From Corallococcus carmarthensis (lineage in GTDB: Bacteria > Myxococcota > Myxococcia > Myxococcales > Myxococcaceae), in the NCBI RefSeq assembly GCF_003611695.1, contig NZ_RAWE01000059.1:1-46965 (forward strand): 46,965 nt of DNA, read 5' to 3'. Positions 18,028 through 26,014 of this stretch are shown in pieces; within the stretch, counting starts at the first letter, position 1, and each line of letters begins with the position of its first letter. The notes under the pieces were generated by a model, which searched no databases, was not told the origin of the DNA, and was given only the letters and a program-made list of their open reading frames with translations. A program made the position numbers and the translations under genes.

Positions 18028-18987
18028 ATGCAGGTTCGACAAGCAGTTCATGACTTCATTTCCGCGCTTGAACTCACCCCTGCCGAGAGGGAGGCGGCCA
18101 GTGACCAGCACAAATTCCTGCGAGATGGACTGGCCAGCCGACTCAAGATTGAGCCTGACCTCTACCCATTCCTTACTGGCTCCTATGCGCGGAGCACGGC
18201 CATCCGCCCGCTCAAGGACATTGACTTGTTCTGCGTGCTGCAACGCACGCCCGTGCTCACCCCGGCCAGCAGCAAGCCGATGGACGCACTGGCGACGGTG
18301 CGACGAGCGCTTGAAGACCAATACCCGGGCAAGACCGCCGACCCCCAGAATCGCTCGGTGAACATCTCATTCTCCACCACCGGGATTGCCTACGACGTCG
18401 TCCCCGCGTTCCTCGACGAGGACAACAGCGAGGTCTTCTGGATCCCTGACCTCCAGGCGAAGACGTGGATCCGTTCCAATCCACGTATCCACGAACGCTT
18501 GTCGGTGGACGCCAACAAGGCCGCAGGCCAGGAACTCAAGCCTCTCACCAAGGCGGTGAAGCACTGGAACCGGCGGCAACCGGAAGGGGAGCGGCTGAGG
18601 TCGTTCCACATCGAGGTGATGATCTGGGATGTGCTCGTCGCGAAGCCAGAGGACCGGCTGGAGGGCCTCATCGAAATCTTCGAGGGCCTGGCTTCTCGCG
18701 TGCTTCTCGACACGCGGGACCCGGCGGCGTTGGGGCCATACATCAATCAGGGCATGACCGACGCGGCGAAAACCGCCGCGAGGACACGGTTGGGACGCGC
18801 AGCCTCGACGCTGAGAGCGGCGAGGGAACTCGCGCAGGCTGGCCATACGGAGCGGGCCCATCATCTCCTGTACGGGATGTTTGGGGATCCCTACCCGGAG
18901 AAAGGAAGGCAGGAGCGCCCGGTCGTCACGGGCGTTTCGGCATCCTTGCCGTCCGCCCCGGATGGTCATGGCTCCAGGTTCGGGTAG
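18028..18987 (+). CDS. CBASS CD-NTase B
   Basis: 319 aa from an ATG with AGGAG about 8 nt upstream. Clearly related to CD-NTase A (both have FI-x-x-LELTP near the start). Active site: Gly51-Ser52 in LTGSYARSTAIRPL, Asp64 and Asp66 in KDIDLFCVL, and third Asp123 in AYDVVPAFL. VKHWNRRQ and SFHIEVM match the C-terminal core of its paralogue. Beyond the fold is a tail of about 30 residues, longer than in A, ending HGSRFG with a C-terminal glycine suited to Cap2-type conjugation. Its TAG stop is in the same frame as the following E2-E1 gene, whose TTG start comes 6 nt later. Likely makes the signal for the neighbouring SAVED effector(s). Confidence 0.92.
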   Translation: MQVRQAVHDFISALELTPAEREAASDQHKFLRDGLASRLKIEPDLYPFLTGSYARSTAIRPLKDIDLFCVLQRTPVLTPASSKPMDALATVRRALEDQYPGKTADPQNRSVNISFSTTGIAYDVVPAFLDEDNSEVFWIPDLQAKTWIRSNPRIHERLSVDANKAAGQELKPLTKAVKHWNRRQPEGERLRSFHIEVMIWDVLVAKPEDRLEGLIEIFEGLASRVLLDTRDPAALGPYINQGMTDAAKTAARTRLGRAASTLRAARELAQAGHTERAHHLLYGMFGDPYPEKGRQERPVVTGVSASLPSAPDGHGSRFG

Positions 18988-18993
18988 ACGCCA

Positions 18994-20745
18994 TTGCCAT
19001 TCCCTGACCGTGGCCGACGGCGGTGGTTGAAGGAATTGTATGTCCTTCGCCAACGGCACCCTCACATCTTGCGGATTGAGGAGCATCCGGTGCCCTTCGT
19101 TGAAGGCATGGTCGATACCGCGGGCGGACCTCGGCGATATCGGCTCGCATGGCCTCCGGAGTTCCCCTTGAGACCGCCTGTCACCTGGGAGTTGTCGGCC
19201 GATGGCGCGAACATCATCGATCATCGCGACCATGGGTACACGTTCCCAGATCTGAGTTTGTGCTTGTTCGCGCATGACCCTCAGCGAGGATGGCGACCCG
19301 AGTTCACCGCTGGAGAGGCGCTTGATCGGCTCGTCTCGTATCTGGAGCAGGAGGCTCGAGGCGAATTTCCTCGAATCGAGGACATCCCCCTGACGACACA
19401 TGCCATCCGGGTCTCCTTGCCGCTGAGCATCTCGGAGGCCCTACGTCAGGGAGGGAGTTGGGGCATGTTGACGGCGCTTGTCCGGAAGGACGGGCGACTC
19501 CTGCGCGTGATGAGCGTGGATGGAACCTCACGCTCTCCAATCATCACCAGCCCTCTTGAGGCCGGTTTGGGGGCGTCGTGGATCGCCGCGCTGGGGTTGA
19601 ACCATCCGCGGAACGGCTTGTGGTGCCGGATCAACATGAGCGTGGAGCAGGTCCCTTCGTTGCGGAGGGACCTCGATGGCTGGATTCGACAGCAGCTCCC
19701 GCACGAACCCGCACGACAGTTGTTCATGGAGCAGGGATTGATCCTGCTGGTGTTGAACGATGGGTTTCGAATCGTCATGAGGGCTAGAGCCTCTTCGGAC
19801 ACGCGCCCTGACGAGAGACTGCTCTATGTAAAGCCTGTCGAGGAGAACCTTGAAGAACGTATTTTCCGGCGCGTTGAGGAGCGCCTGGCTGGAGGCAGGG
19901 GACTCCGGCGAGCGCAGGTCGCGATCGTCGGGGTCGGCAGCCTCGGCGGCAGTGTCGCGGTCGCACTTGCCAAGGCCGGCGTCGGGAGGTTCGTGCTCCT
20001 CGACCCGGAACTCCTTGACCCTGAGAACGTGGCACGACACGTGGGCGGCGTAGACGCGCTCTGTTTGCCCAAGGTGGAAGTCGTGAGCAGGGCGATTCAT
20101 CGCATCAACCCCGCTGCGGAAGTGGTCCCGGTACAAGCGGCGCTCTCGTTGGATCCGGTCGGCTGGGGAAGGGATACGACGCAGCACCTCATCCAGGTGA
20201 CACACAATCCATTGGGCATCGTCGTCTGCGCCACCGCCACGACCGAGGCGGAGAGCGTGGTCAACCATCTGTGCGTGACCGGCGCATGCCCTGGGATCTT
20301 CGCCGCCGTACTGGGGCGTGCGGAGCATGGGCGGGTATTCAGGGTCCTGCCGCGGTTGACGCCCTGCTATCAGTGTGTGCTGAACGCTCAACACGCGGAG
20401 CCTGGTCGATTTCCGCGCTTCGACCGCGCTGACATGGGTGTTCCCGCCTATCAGCAACCAGGACTCCCCGGGCTTGGGCTGGACGTTGAGCAGGTCGCGC
20501 TGCTCACCGCGCGGATGACATTGCAGACGCTCGGGGAGCGGATCGAGGGTGGGCTCGACTACCCGAAGGCCCATGGGGATCACCTGCTCTGGTCCAATCA
20601 CGGAGGGTGGGCCGTCGACGGTCCGCTCCAGGCGCGGGTGGAGCGTATTCCTCGGGACCGCGAATGCCCCGTATGTGGGGATGGAGATGAAAGCCCTCTG
20701 GCCTTGGAGGAGGAGGAAGAATTGGCTGCCCTGCAAGTGGTCTGA
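18994..20745 (+). CDS. cap2: E2-E1 fusion conjugating enzyme (CBASS Cap2-like)
   Basis: 583 aa from TTG 18994, the first possible start after the CD-NTase B stop; other in-frame TTG codons follow at 19027 and 19036. The N-terminal E2-like domain (about 10-125) has PPEFPLRPPVTWEL and a candidate catalytic Cys90 in DLSLCLF. After a linker domain (about 130-300) comes an E1/ThiF adenylation domain: Rossmann GVGSLGG from 313, LLDPELLDPENVARHVGG, and paired zinc cysteines CYQC (458-461) and CPVC (558-561). Cap2 attaches the CD-NTase C-terminus to targets and boosts second-messenger synthesis in type II CBASS. No JAB-type Cap3 follows. Visibly lower GC than dnaN or recF, consistent with transfer. 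Confidence 0.88.
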   Translation: MPFPDRGRRRWLKELYVLRQRHPHILRIEEHPVPFVEGMVDTAGGPRRYRLAWPPEFPLRPPVTWELSADGANIIDHRDHGYTFPDLSLCLFAHDPQRGWRPEFTAGEALDRLVSYLEQEARGEFPRIEDIPLTTHAIRVSLPLSISEALRQGGSWGMLTALVRKDGRLLRVMSVDGTSRSPIITSPLEAGLGASWIAALGLNHPRNGLWCRINMSVEQVPSLRRDLDGWIRQQLPHEPARQLFMEQGLILLVLNDGFRIVMRARASSDTRPDERLLYVKPVEENLEERIFRRVEERLAGGRGLRRAQVAIVGVGSLGGSVAVALAKAGVGRFVLLDPELLDPENVARHVGGVDALCLPKVEVVSRAIHRINPAAEVVPVQAALSLDPVGWGRDTTQHLIQVTHNPLGIVVCATATTEAESVVNHLCVTGACPGIFAAVLGRAEHGRVFRVLPRLTPCYQCVLNAQHAEPGRFPRFDRADMGVPAYQQPGLPGLGLDVEQVALLTARMTLQTLGERIEGGLDYPKAHGDHLLWSNHGGWAVDGPLQARVERIPRDRECPVCGDGDESPLALEEEEELAALQVV

Positions 20746-20774
20746 AAGTGAAACCTCACAGGCTTTCACCTTTC
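20744..20774 (+). repeat. imperfect hairpin after Cap2
   Basis: GAAAGTGAAACC pairs with GGCTTTCACCTTTC with two bulged C residues and a 5-nt loop, overlapping the Cap2 stop. It may act as a transcript-end structure for the CBASS unit. No T-run follows. Confidence 0.4.
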
Positions 20775-20875
20775 GTGCCGTTTCCCTCCGTTCCAGGTCG
20801 GCAAGTCAGCCCGCCCTGGTAGTCCTTGCCCCGCATGGCTGTGCGGAGGCTTCACGGAAGGTGAGGGGACTGTCC

Positions 20876-22288
20876 ATGAGCGGAAGGTGGTGCGTGGCGC
20901 TGTGTCTTCTGTCATGGGCGTGGCCTGCCCGGGTGGTCGCACAGGAACAGTCGCCAGATGCGACCGCCAGCGAGCCTGCCTCCATCTTTCGTAACGCCTC
21001 TCCGCCTACGAACAGGACTCGCCACCTGCGGGCCATGGACCTGGAACCGCCCACGGCCGTGGAGGACTGGCACTTCCTGACCCGGTTCGACGTGTCGACC
21101 CTGGCCCTGCTTCCTCGCGGCGACGGTGGAGCACGCGAGGGGTTCGTCCAGGTCGCTCCCACGCTGATGCTGGATGGTGGCGCGGAATTCGGCGTCAACC
21201 TGGGTGCTCCGGTGAGGCTGCGCCTGTGGGGCGGCGGGCGGAGCGCGGGTGTCATTCGCCGGGAGGACTGGGACAGCCTGTCGGACTGGGGGCAGGTGGT
21301 TCGAGCCCTCAAACTGGGGTCGAACGAGGCGCCTCTGGCGCTATGGCTGGGAGCGCTGGAGCGCTACAGCCTGCTGTCCGGGCACTTGGTGCGGCGCTAC
21401 TCCAACCGCGTCAACCCGGACTATCACCCGGCGGGAGGCTTCCTCACCGGGACGATTGGCCCCGTCTACGTGGAGGCCTTCGCCTCGGACATCCTTGGCG
21501 CGCGGCTCTTCGGCGCGGAAGCCGAGGTGGATCTGGAGTACGTCCTCTTCGGCCCGCCAGCGCAAGCCGGACGGTACTCGCTGGCCGTGTCCGCCGTGCA
21601 TGAGGGGGGCAAGGGGGAGGGAACCTCGTCCGAGAGCACCCTGACCCATCTGGACGGGACCGCAGTGGTGTGGACTCGCCCGGGCTTGGAACTGCACCTG
21701 CTGGCCGGCTGGGGTGGCCGTCCCAGAACGAGTGGCGCCTGGGGCGTGGTGGCTGGGGTGGGCGCGGACGCGGAGACACCGGGGTTGAACGCTCGGCTGC
21801 GCCTGGAGGCGCGGCGGCAACACGGAGGCTTTCGCCAAGGTGCCTTCGGCCCGGACTACGAACTGGCGCGCTTTCGCGCGGTGGGCGCTTCAGGCCAGTC
21901 CCTGGCGGAGGCCTCCTTTCCGGAGGGATCTTCCCTCTACGCCGAAGTGGACGTGGGCTGGGACGCGGAGCGTTTGGTGGGAAGGGTCCAGCGGCACCTG
22001 GCCTTCTCCTGCTCGCTGGAGGTCTTCAGCTGGGGCCGCGTGGATACGGATGGACGGCTCGCCCTCCAGTTATTCGAGCGCAACCTGGAACTCGCCACGA
22101 GCGTGCTGGCAATGGGCCTGGGGCGGCCGGGGGCCCGCTACCTCGTGTCGGGGGACCTGCGCTGGCGCTTCGCGGGCAGGATGTACGCGCTGGGGCAAGG
22201 AGGGACGCTGTTGTTCCCGGAGGCGGACGGAGCGCTGCGTCCGGGCATCTATGCCTCGCTGGGCGTGGGGGTGGACAATGCGCGCTGA
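20876..22288 (+). CDS. outer-membrane beta-barrel-like exported protein
   Basis: 470 aa. Signal peptide at residues 1-23 (MSGRWCVALCLLSWAWPARV, cleaved near VAQ). The mature protein has repeated amphipathic beta strands ending in aromatic residues or Arg/Leu, such as VRLRLWGGGRSAGV, RLRLEARRQHGGF and GDLRWRFAGRMYAL, and closes with LRPGIYASLGVGVDNAR. This is the pattern of an outer-membrane beta-barrel, though no named family is evident. GAGGGG precedes the ATG. Its end overlaps the next lipoprotein gene by 11 nt, so the two are coupled, and a small acidic protein follows. In a toxin/immunity reading it would be an accessory envelope component; that role is inferred from position only. Confidence 0.75.
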   Translation: MSGRWCVALCLLSWAWPARVVAQEQSPDATASEPASIFRNASPPTNRTRHLRAMDLEPPTAVEDWHFLTRFDVSTLALLPRGDGGAREGFVQVAPTLMLDGGAEFGVNLGAPVRLRLWGGGRSAGVIRREDWDSLSDWGQVVRALKLGSNEAPLALWLGALERYSLLSGHLVRRYSNRVNPDYHPAGGFLTGTIGPVYVEAFASDILGARLFGAEAEVDLEYVLFGPPAQAGRYSLAVSAVHEGGKGEGTSSESTLTHLDGTAVVWTRPGLELHLLAGWGGRPRTSGAWGVVAGVGADAETPGLNARLRLEARRQHGGFRQGAFGPDYELARFRAVGASGQSLAEASFPEGSSLYAEVDVGWDAERLVGRVQRHLAFSCSLEVFSWGRVDTDGRLALQLFERNLELATSVLAMGLGRPGARYLVSGDLRWRFAGRMYALGQGGTLLFPEADGALRPGIYASLGVGVDNAR

Positions 22289-23771
22289 GGTGCTGCTGAT
22301 GAGCGCGGTCCTGCTCACCACGGGGTGTGCTTCCGGGCACCTCAGCGTCCTGAAGCAAGGCTCGGGTGTCATGCCCTTGCGGCGTCACCACATCGAGCGC
22401 TCCCTGGACACGGAAGCCGCTAGGACCGTCGTGGAGGCAGATGCCTTCGAGCGCCTGCTGGTGCTCGCAGGGCTGGACCCCTGGGACGAACTGCCCCTGC
22501 GAGCATCCGCGCTGACGCCGACGCACGCCGCGCGACTGTTGTCTGCGTTGCTGAAGAAGCCTGTGACCCTGGGCAACTTCCCGCCTCGCATGGGTGCGAG
22601 CCTGCTGCTGCGCGAGGTGCTGGAGGGTGACCGCGTGTCGCGGGAAGAGCTCCTGCGGCGGATGACCCGGCTCGAACGGCTCGCGGTGTTGAGGCCTGAC
22701 GGCTGTCTCGCGTGGGTCATCAACGGACGCACGCAGCAGCGCGTGGGGCCGGTGGAGTGGAAGGACGGGGCCTTCGTTGCGCTGGGCTTCGAGTTGGGGC
22801 GCTTCTACGTCGACACCGGTGGCGTGTTCCGCCCGACGGATGCGCGGCTCCAGCCCGTGTTCAATGGGTTCGTCGTGGAGGTGTACGACGACGCGGACAT
22901 CTTCAGCCGGTCGCTGGACGGCGCCGCGGACGCGTTCTTCGAGCTGGCCATGTCCATCGGGAAGTTCTTCACCTCCCCAACGGATAGCCTCCTGGCACTT
23001 CAACATCTGCCAGAGGGCATCGCCGCCCTCGTCGCTTCCTCTCCCGAGTACCTGGAGCGCTTCACCTCCATGACGCGAGGCGAGCAGGTGAGGGCTGTCG
23101 CGAAGCTGTTGACGACGCTTTATGCGGGAGGCGGTGTCGCCAAGGGCTCTACTGGCGCCCTGGCCACGGCGATGGGAGGAACGGAAGCCATGCTCCCGGT
23201 GCTGTCCCTCACCCGCGAGGGCGCGCTGGTGATGGAGCGCGTCGCGGTGCCAGTGGGGCAGATGGCCACTGCGGTCGGAGCAGGCGTGGGCGGCCTCTAC
23301 GTCTTGTCGGTCGCCAGCTCCGCCACGGGCGGCGGCGCTCCCGTTATCGCGTCCGGTGGAGAGGGACGTTACCGGAACGTGGAGATTGTCGATCCCCGCG
23401 GAAACCCGCTGGGAGAGTTCGATGAGATCCAACCCGGAATGTTCATCGAGGACAAGTCGGCCAGGAGCCTGGACGTCCTGCATCCCAGGACGGGGCAGCC
23501 CGTGCAGACCGCCGAGCAATGGGCCGCGAAACAGATTTACGAGAAGACGACGGTTCGGATCAGGAACCTCATGACACAGGCCAGCGCCACGCGCCCTGCC
23601 GTTGGCGGGACTCCCAAGGTACCTCCGCTCTCGGAACTGAAGAAGTATCGAAGCATCCTCTTCAGGATCGAAGAAGGGAGTCCTGCGCTAAGAGAAGTCG
23701 TGTCGAAACAGCTCGCACGCTTGGCGCAGGAAAACCCGGGCTGGTCCTTCACCGCGACGTATGGTCCGTGA
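22278..23771 (+). CDS. lipoprotein with C-terminal PD-(D/E)XK-like domain, candidate polymorphic toxin
   Basis: 497 aa. Lipoprotein signal MRAEVLLMSAVLLTTGC with Cys17. A large N-terminal region (about 20-350) contains a Gly/Ala-rich hydrophobic stretch at about 325-350. After a Gly-rich joint (351-363) comes a C-terminal domain of about 130 residues with GEFDEIQPGMFIEDKSA (379-395): Asp382 and Glu391-Asp-Lys393 fit a PD-(D/E)XK nuclease core, as in REase-fold polymorphic toxins. Myxobacterial SitA toxins are lipoproteins with variable C-terminal toxin domains, passed between cells by outer-membrane exchange; this protein has that layout. The next gene, 23 nt downstream, is a plausible immunity gene. 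Toxin function is inferred. Confidence 0.7.
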   Translation: MRAEVLLMSAVLLTTGCASGHLSVLKQGSGVMPLRRHHIERSLDTEAARTVVEADAFERLLVLAGLDPWDELPLRASALTPTHAARLLSALLKKPVTLGNFPPRMGASLLLREVLEGDRVSREELLRRMTRLERLAVLRPDGCLAWVINGRTQQRVGPVEWKDGAFVALGFELGRFYVDTGGVFRPTDARLQPVFNGFVVEVYDDADIFSRSLDGAADAFFELAMSIGKFFTSPTDSLLALQHLPEGIAALVASSPEYLERFTSMTRGEQVRAVAKLLTTLYAGGGVAKGSTGALATAMGGTEAMLPVLSLTREGALVMERVAVPVGQMATAVGAGVGGLYVLSVASSATGGGAPVIASGGEGRYRNVEIVDPRGNPLGEFDEIQPGMFIEDKSARSLDVLHPRTGQPVQTAEQWAAKQIYEKTTVRIRNLMTQASATRPAVGGTPKVPPLSELKKYRSILFRIEEGSPALREVVSKQLARLAQENPGWSFTATYGP

Positions 23772-23794
23772 GCGGGTTCGCCAAAGGAGCTGGA

Positions 23795-24121
23795 ATGTCG
23801 ATCTGCATCCTCATGAAACAGCGTCCGGAAAGCGCGACGAGCGAGGAACTGATTCCACTGGCCTCCGAGGAGGTCTTCCGCCGGTATTGGGTTCCCGGCT
23901 GTGTGGCCCTTGGGCTGCGGTGGGTGCCCCTGTTCAGGACCGGCGTGCCTCTCCAGAAGGAAGACCTCGGTCCGGTGCTCACGGAGCTGCGCGCGCTTCG
24001 TCAGTGGATGGAGGAGCAGCCAGACGAGGGCACAGTCGCCGTGAGGTCCAGGTTGGATGAGGCGCTGATGATTCTTGAGCGCGCCGCTGCCCTGCCGGAG
24101 ACGGATATCTTCATCGGGTAG
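23795..24121 (+). CDS. small protein, candidate immunity protein
   Basis: 108 aa from an ATG with AAGGAG 6 nt upstream. Acidic and soluble, without signal or membrane segment: MSICILMKQRPESATSEELI, WVPLFRTGVPLQKEDLG, LTELRALRQWMEEQPDEG, LDEALMILERAAALPETD. No family recognised. Size, acidity and position immediately after a lipoprotein with a nuclease-like C-terminus fit a cytoplasmic immunity protein. It could instead be an unrelated small protein. It ends 44 nt before recF. Confidence 0.65.
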   Translation: MSICILMKQRPESATSEELIPLASEEVFRRYWVPGCVALGLRWVPLFRTGVPLQKEDLGPVLTELRALRQWMEEQPDEGTVAVRSRLDEALMILERAAALPETDIFIG

Positions 24122-24165
24122 TGGGACGCATGTAGTACGAAGCACTCCCCCTTCACGGTGACGCT

Positions 24166-25296
24166 GTGCGCCTCCTCTCGCTCCAGGTCCAGGACTTCCG
24201 CAACCTTCCGACGGTGCAGCTCGCACCCAGCCCGCACGCGACCATCGCCGTGGGCCAGAACGGACAGGGGAAGACCAACCTCCTGGAGGCGCTCTACTTC
24301 CTCGCCACCCTCAAGCCCCTGCGCGCGGGCCGCCTCTCGGAGCTCGTCCGCTGGGGCTCCCAGGCCGCCCGCGTCACCGGCCGCTTCCTCCTCAAGGGCG
24401 CCGAGCGCGAAATCTCCGTGGAGGTCGGCGGCGGCACCCGCCAGGCGCTCGTGGACGGAAAGAAGGCCTCCAGCCTGGAGGACTACTTCGGCGGGGTCTC
24501 CGTCGTCGCCTTCACTCCCGACGACCTGGAGGTCATCAAGGGCGGCCCCGACGCGCGCCGCGCCTTCCTCGACCGCGCCGTGTTCAACCGCTTCCCCGCC
24601 TTCCTCAAGGAAAGCCGCGAGTACGCCCGCGCCCTCAAGAACCGCAACCGCCTGCTCCGTGATGGCGCCTCCGTCGATGCCGCGTACCTCGACGCCTACG
24701 ATGAAACCCTCGCCCGCGCGGGCGCACGCCTCTACGCCCGCCGCCGCGCGCTGATGGCCGAGCTCGCGCCCCGCGCCCAGGCCACCTTCGCGTCCATTGG
24801 CCGCACCGCCGACCCCGCCCTCTACGGCTACCACCCCGCGCACCTGGGCGCCGACTTCGCCCACGCCGACGAGGCCTCGCTCGCCACCGCCCTGCGCGAA
24901 GCCCTCTCCGCGCGCCTGCGCCGTGACCTGGACCGCGGCTTCACCTCCGTGGGTCCGCACGTGGATGACGTCTCCGTGACGCTGGGCGGCCGCAGCGCGC
25001 GCGCCTATGCGAGCCAGGGGCAGCAGCGCGCCCTGGTGCTGGGCTGGAAGATCGCGGAGATTGAAAACCTGGAGGCCTGCATGGGCTTCCTCCCCCTGCT
25101 GCTGCTGGATGACGTCTCCAGCGAGCTGGACCCCGAGCGCAATGCCTATCTCATGGGCTACCTGGCCCGGAGCGGCGCGCAGGTCTTCCTCACCACCACC
25201 GACGCGGGGCTCGTGCGAGCCGCCGCCGCCAGTGACACCCTCTGGCTCACCGTCCACGGGGGACAGGTGGCCACCGAAGCCCCGTCACAACCCTAG
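24166..25296 (+). CDS. recF: DNA replication and repair protein RecF
   Basis: 376 aa from a GTG start (MRLLSLQVQDFRNL). The Walker A motif GQNGQGKTNLLEAL lies at 30-43, the signature region includes SQGQQRALVLGWKIAE, and Walker B LLLLDDVSSELD sits near 311-322, all typical of RecF, the SMC-like ATPase that loads RecA at gaps with RecO and RecR. FLDRAVFNRFPAFL and GPHVDDV are further RecF-conserved stretches. Full length. Its stop shares a CTAG palindrome with the stop of the opposite-strand gene. Confidence 0.97.
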   Translation: MRLLSLQVQDFRNLPTVQLAPSPHATIAVGQNGQGKTNLLEALYFLATLKPLRAGRLSELVRWGSQAARVTGRFLLKGAEREISVEVGGGTRQALVDGKKASSLEDYFGGVSVVAFTPDDLEVIKGGPDARRAFLDRAVFNRFPAFLKESREYARALKNRNRLLRDGASVDAAYLDAYDETLARAGARLYARRRALMAELAPRAQATFASIGRTADPALYGYHPAHLGADFAHADEASLATALREALSARLRRDLDRGFTSVGPHVDDVSVTLGGRSARAYASQGQQRALVLGWKIAEIENLEACMGFLPLLLLDDVSSELDPERNAYLMGYLARSGAQVFLTTTDAGLVRAAAASDTLWLTVHGGQVATEAPSQP

Positions 25297-25676
25297 TGCA
25301 CCCGCCGCCGCTGCCAGGGCCAGTGCACCGGCCCCCTGTGCGCGCGGTGTGGCAATTCCTGCCGCGTCACGTTCCCGAAGTACTCGAAGCGGAACTCCGC
25401 CCAGAGCAGCCCGAACGCCACCGCGAACAGGAACACCGCCAGCGTCAGCCACCACACGGTGCCCGTCGCCAACGCGACGATGAACAACACCCCCAACGCC
25501 GCGGACACCCCCAGCGACACATCGCGCAGGCGCTTCGACTCGCTGAAGGCCATCCCCATCGCCAGCACGGAAATCGCCAAGAGCGGCCACGCCAGCCAGT
25601 ACGCCGTGCGCGCGTACAGATTGGCAATCGATAGCAGGAACAACCCGAATCCGAATATCGCCAGTCCGCCGTCCAT
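25293..25676 (-). CDS. small integral membrane protein, unknown function
   Basis: 127 aa from the ATG at 25676, chosen because GAGGAGG lies 6 nt upstream and hydrophobic sequence begins at once; an extension to 25973 is Arg/Pro-rich and not protein-like. Four membrane segments: GLAIFGFGLFLLSIANLY, YWLAWPLLAISVLAMGMAF, SLGVSAALGVLFIVALA and VWWLTLAVFLFAVAFGLLW. The C-terminus is short and basic with several His (VHWPWQRRRVH). Tail-to-tail with recF, the two stop codons overlapping in CTAG. No family recognised. Confidence 0.75.
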   Translation of the reverse strand: MDGGLAIFGFGLFLLSIANLYARTAYWLAWPLLAISVLAMGMAFSESKRLRDVSLGVSAALGVLFIVALATGTVWWLTLAVFLFAVAFGLLWAEFRFEYFGNVTRQELPHRAHRGPVHWPWQRRRVH

Positions 25677-26014
25677 CGAATCCTCCTCGTGAGAATCCCC
25701 CCGGCTCCCGGCTGAACATGCGCCTTCCCCGGGCCCGGACGCATCCCGCCCCACCCAGTCCGACCGGGGACACGGCGGGAGAGCGGCCCCCGGCGCACCG
25801 CCTGGAATAGACAGCCCGCGTCCCCGGTCTCCTGCGTGTTCCCTCGAACGCATGCGTCCCTCCGCCCGGAGCCCTTTCGGGGCGCCGGGCCCTCGTCGGG
25901 CGCGCGTCCGTGAGTCGACGTTCGCTCCGACGAAGTTCTTGCGGACCCGGCGGGCGTGCACCATGACGGGCACGCCGTCCCACCGGGCCCCTCCGGGACG
26001 AACGAAATGGTGCC
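25677..26014. other. intergenic region without recognisable gene
   Basis: 338 nt between the divergent membrane-protein gene and the lipid-transport operon. It must contain two promoters, but I find no convincing -35/-10 pair. Open frames here give Arg/Pro/Gly-rich, low-complexity translations typical of non-coding GC-rich DNA. Confidence 0.45.

Noticed and set aside
14018-24121. Cap3-type JAB deconjugase in or after the CBASS island
   Set aside because: No protein with a JAMM (HxHx7Sx2D) motif; the genes after Cap2 encode a barrel, a lipoprotein and a small acidic protein.
25740-26014. Small coding gene in the recF-Mla gap
   Set aside because: Candidate frames are Arg/Pro-rich, lack ribosome sites and overlap the likely promoter region.
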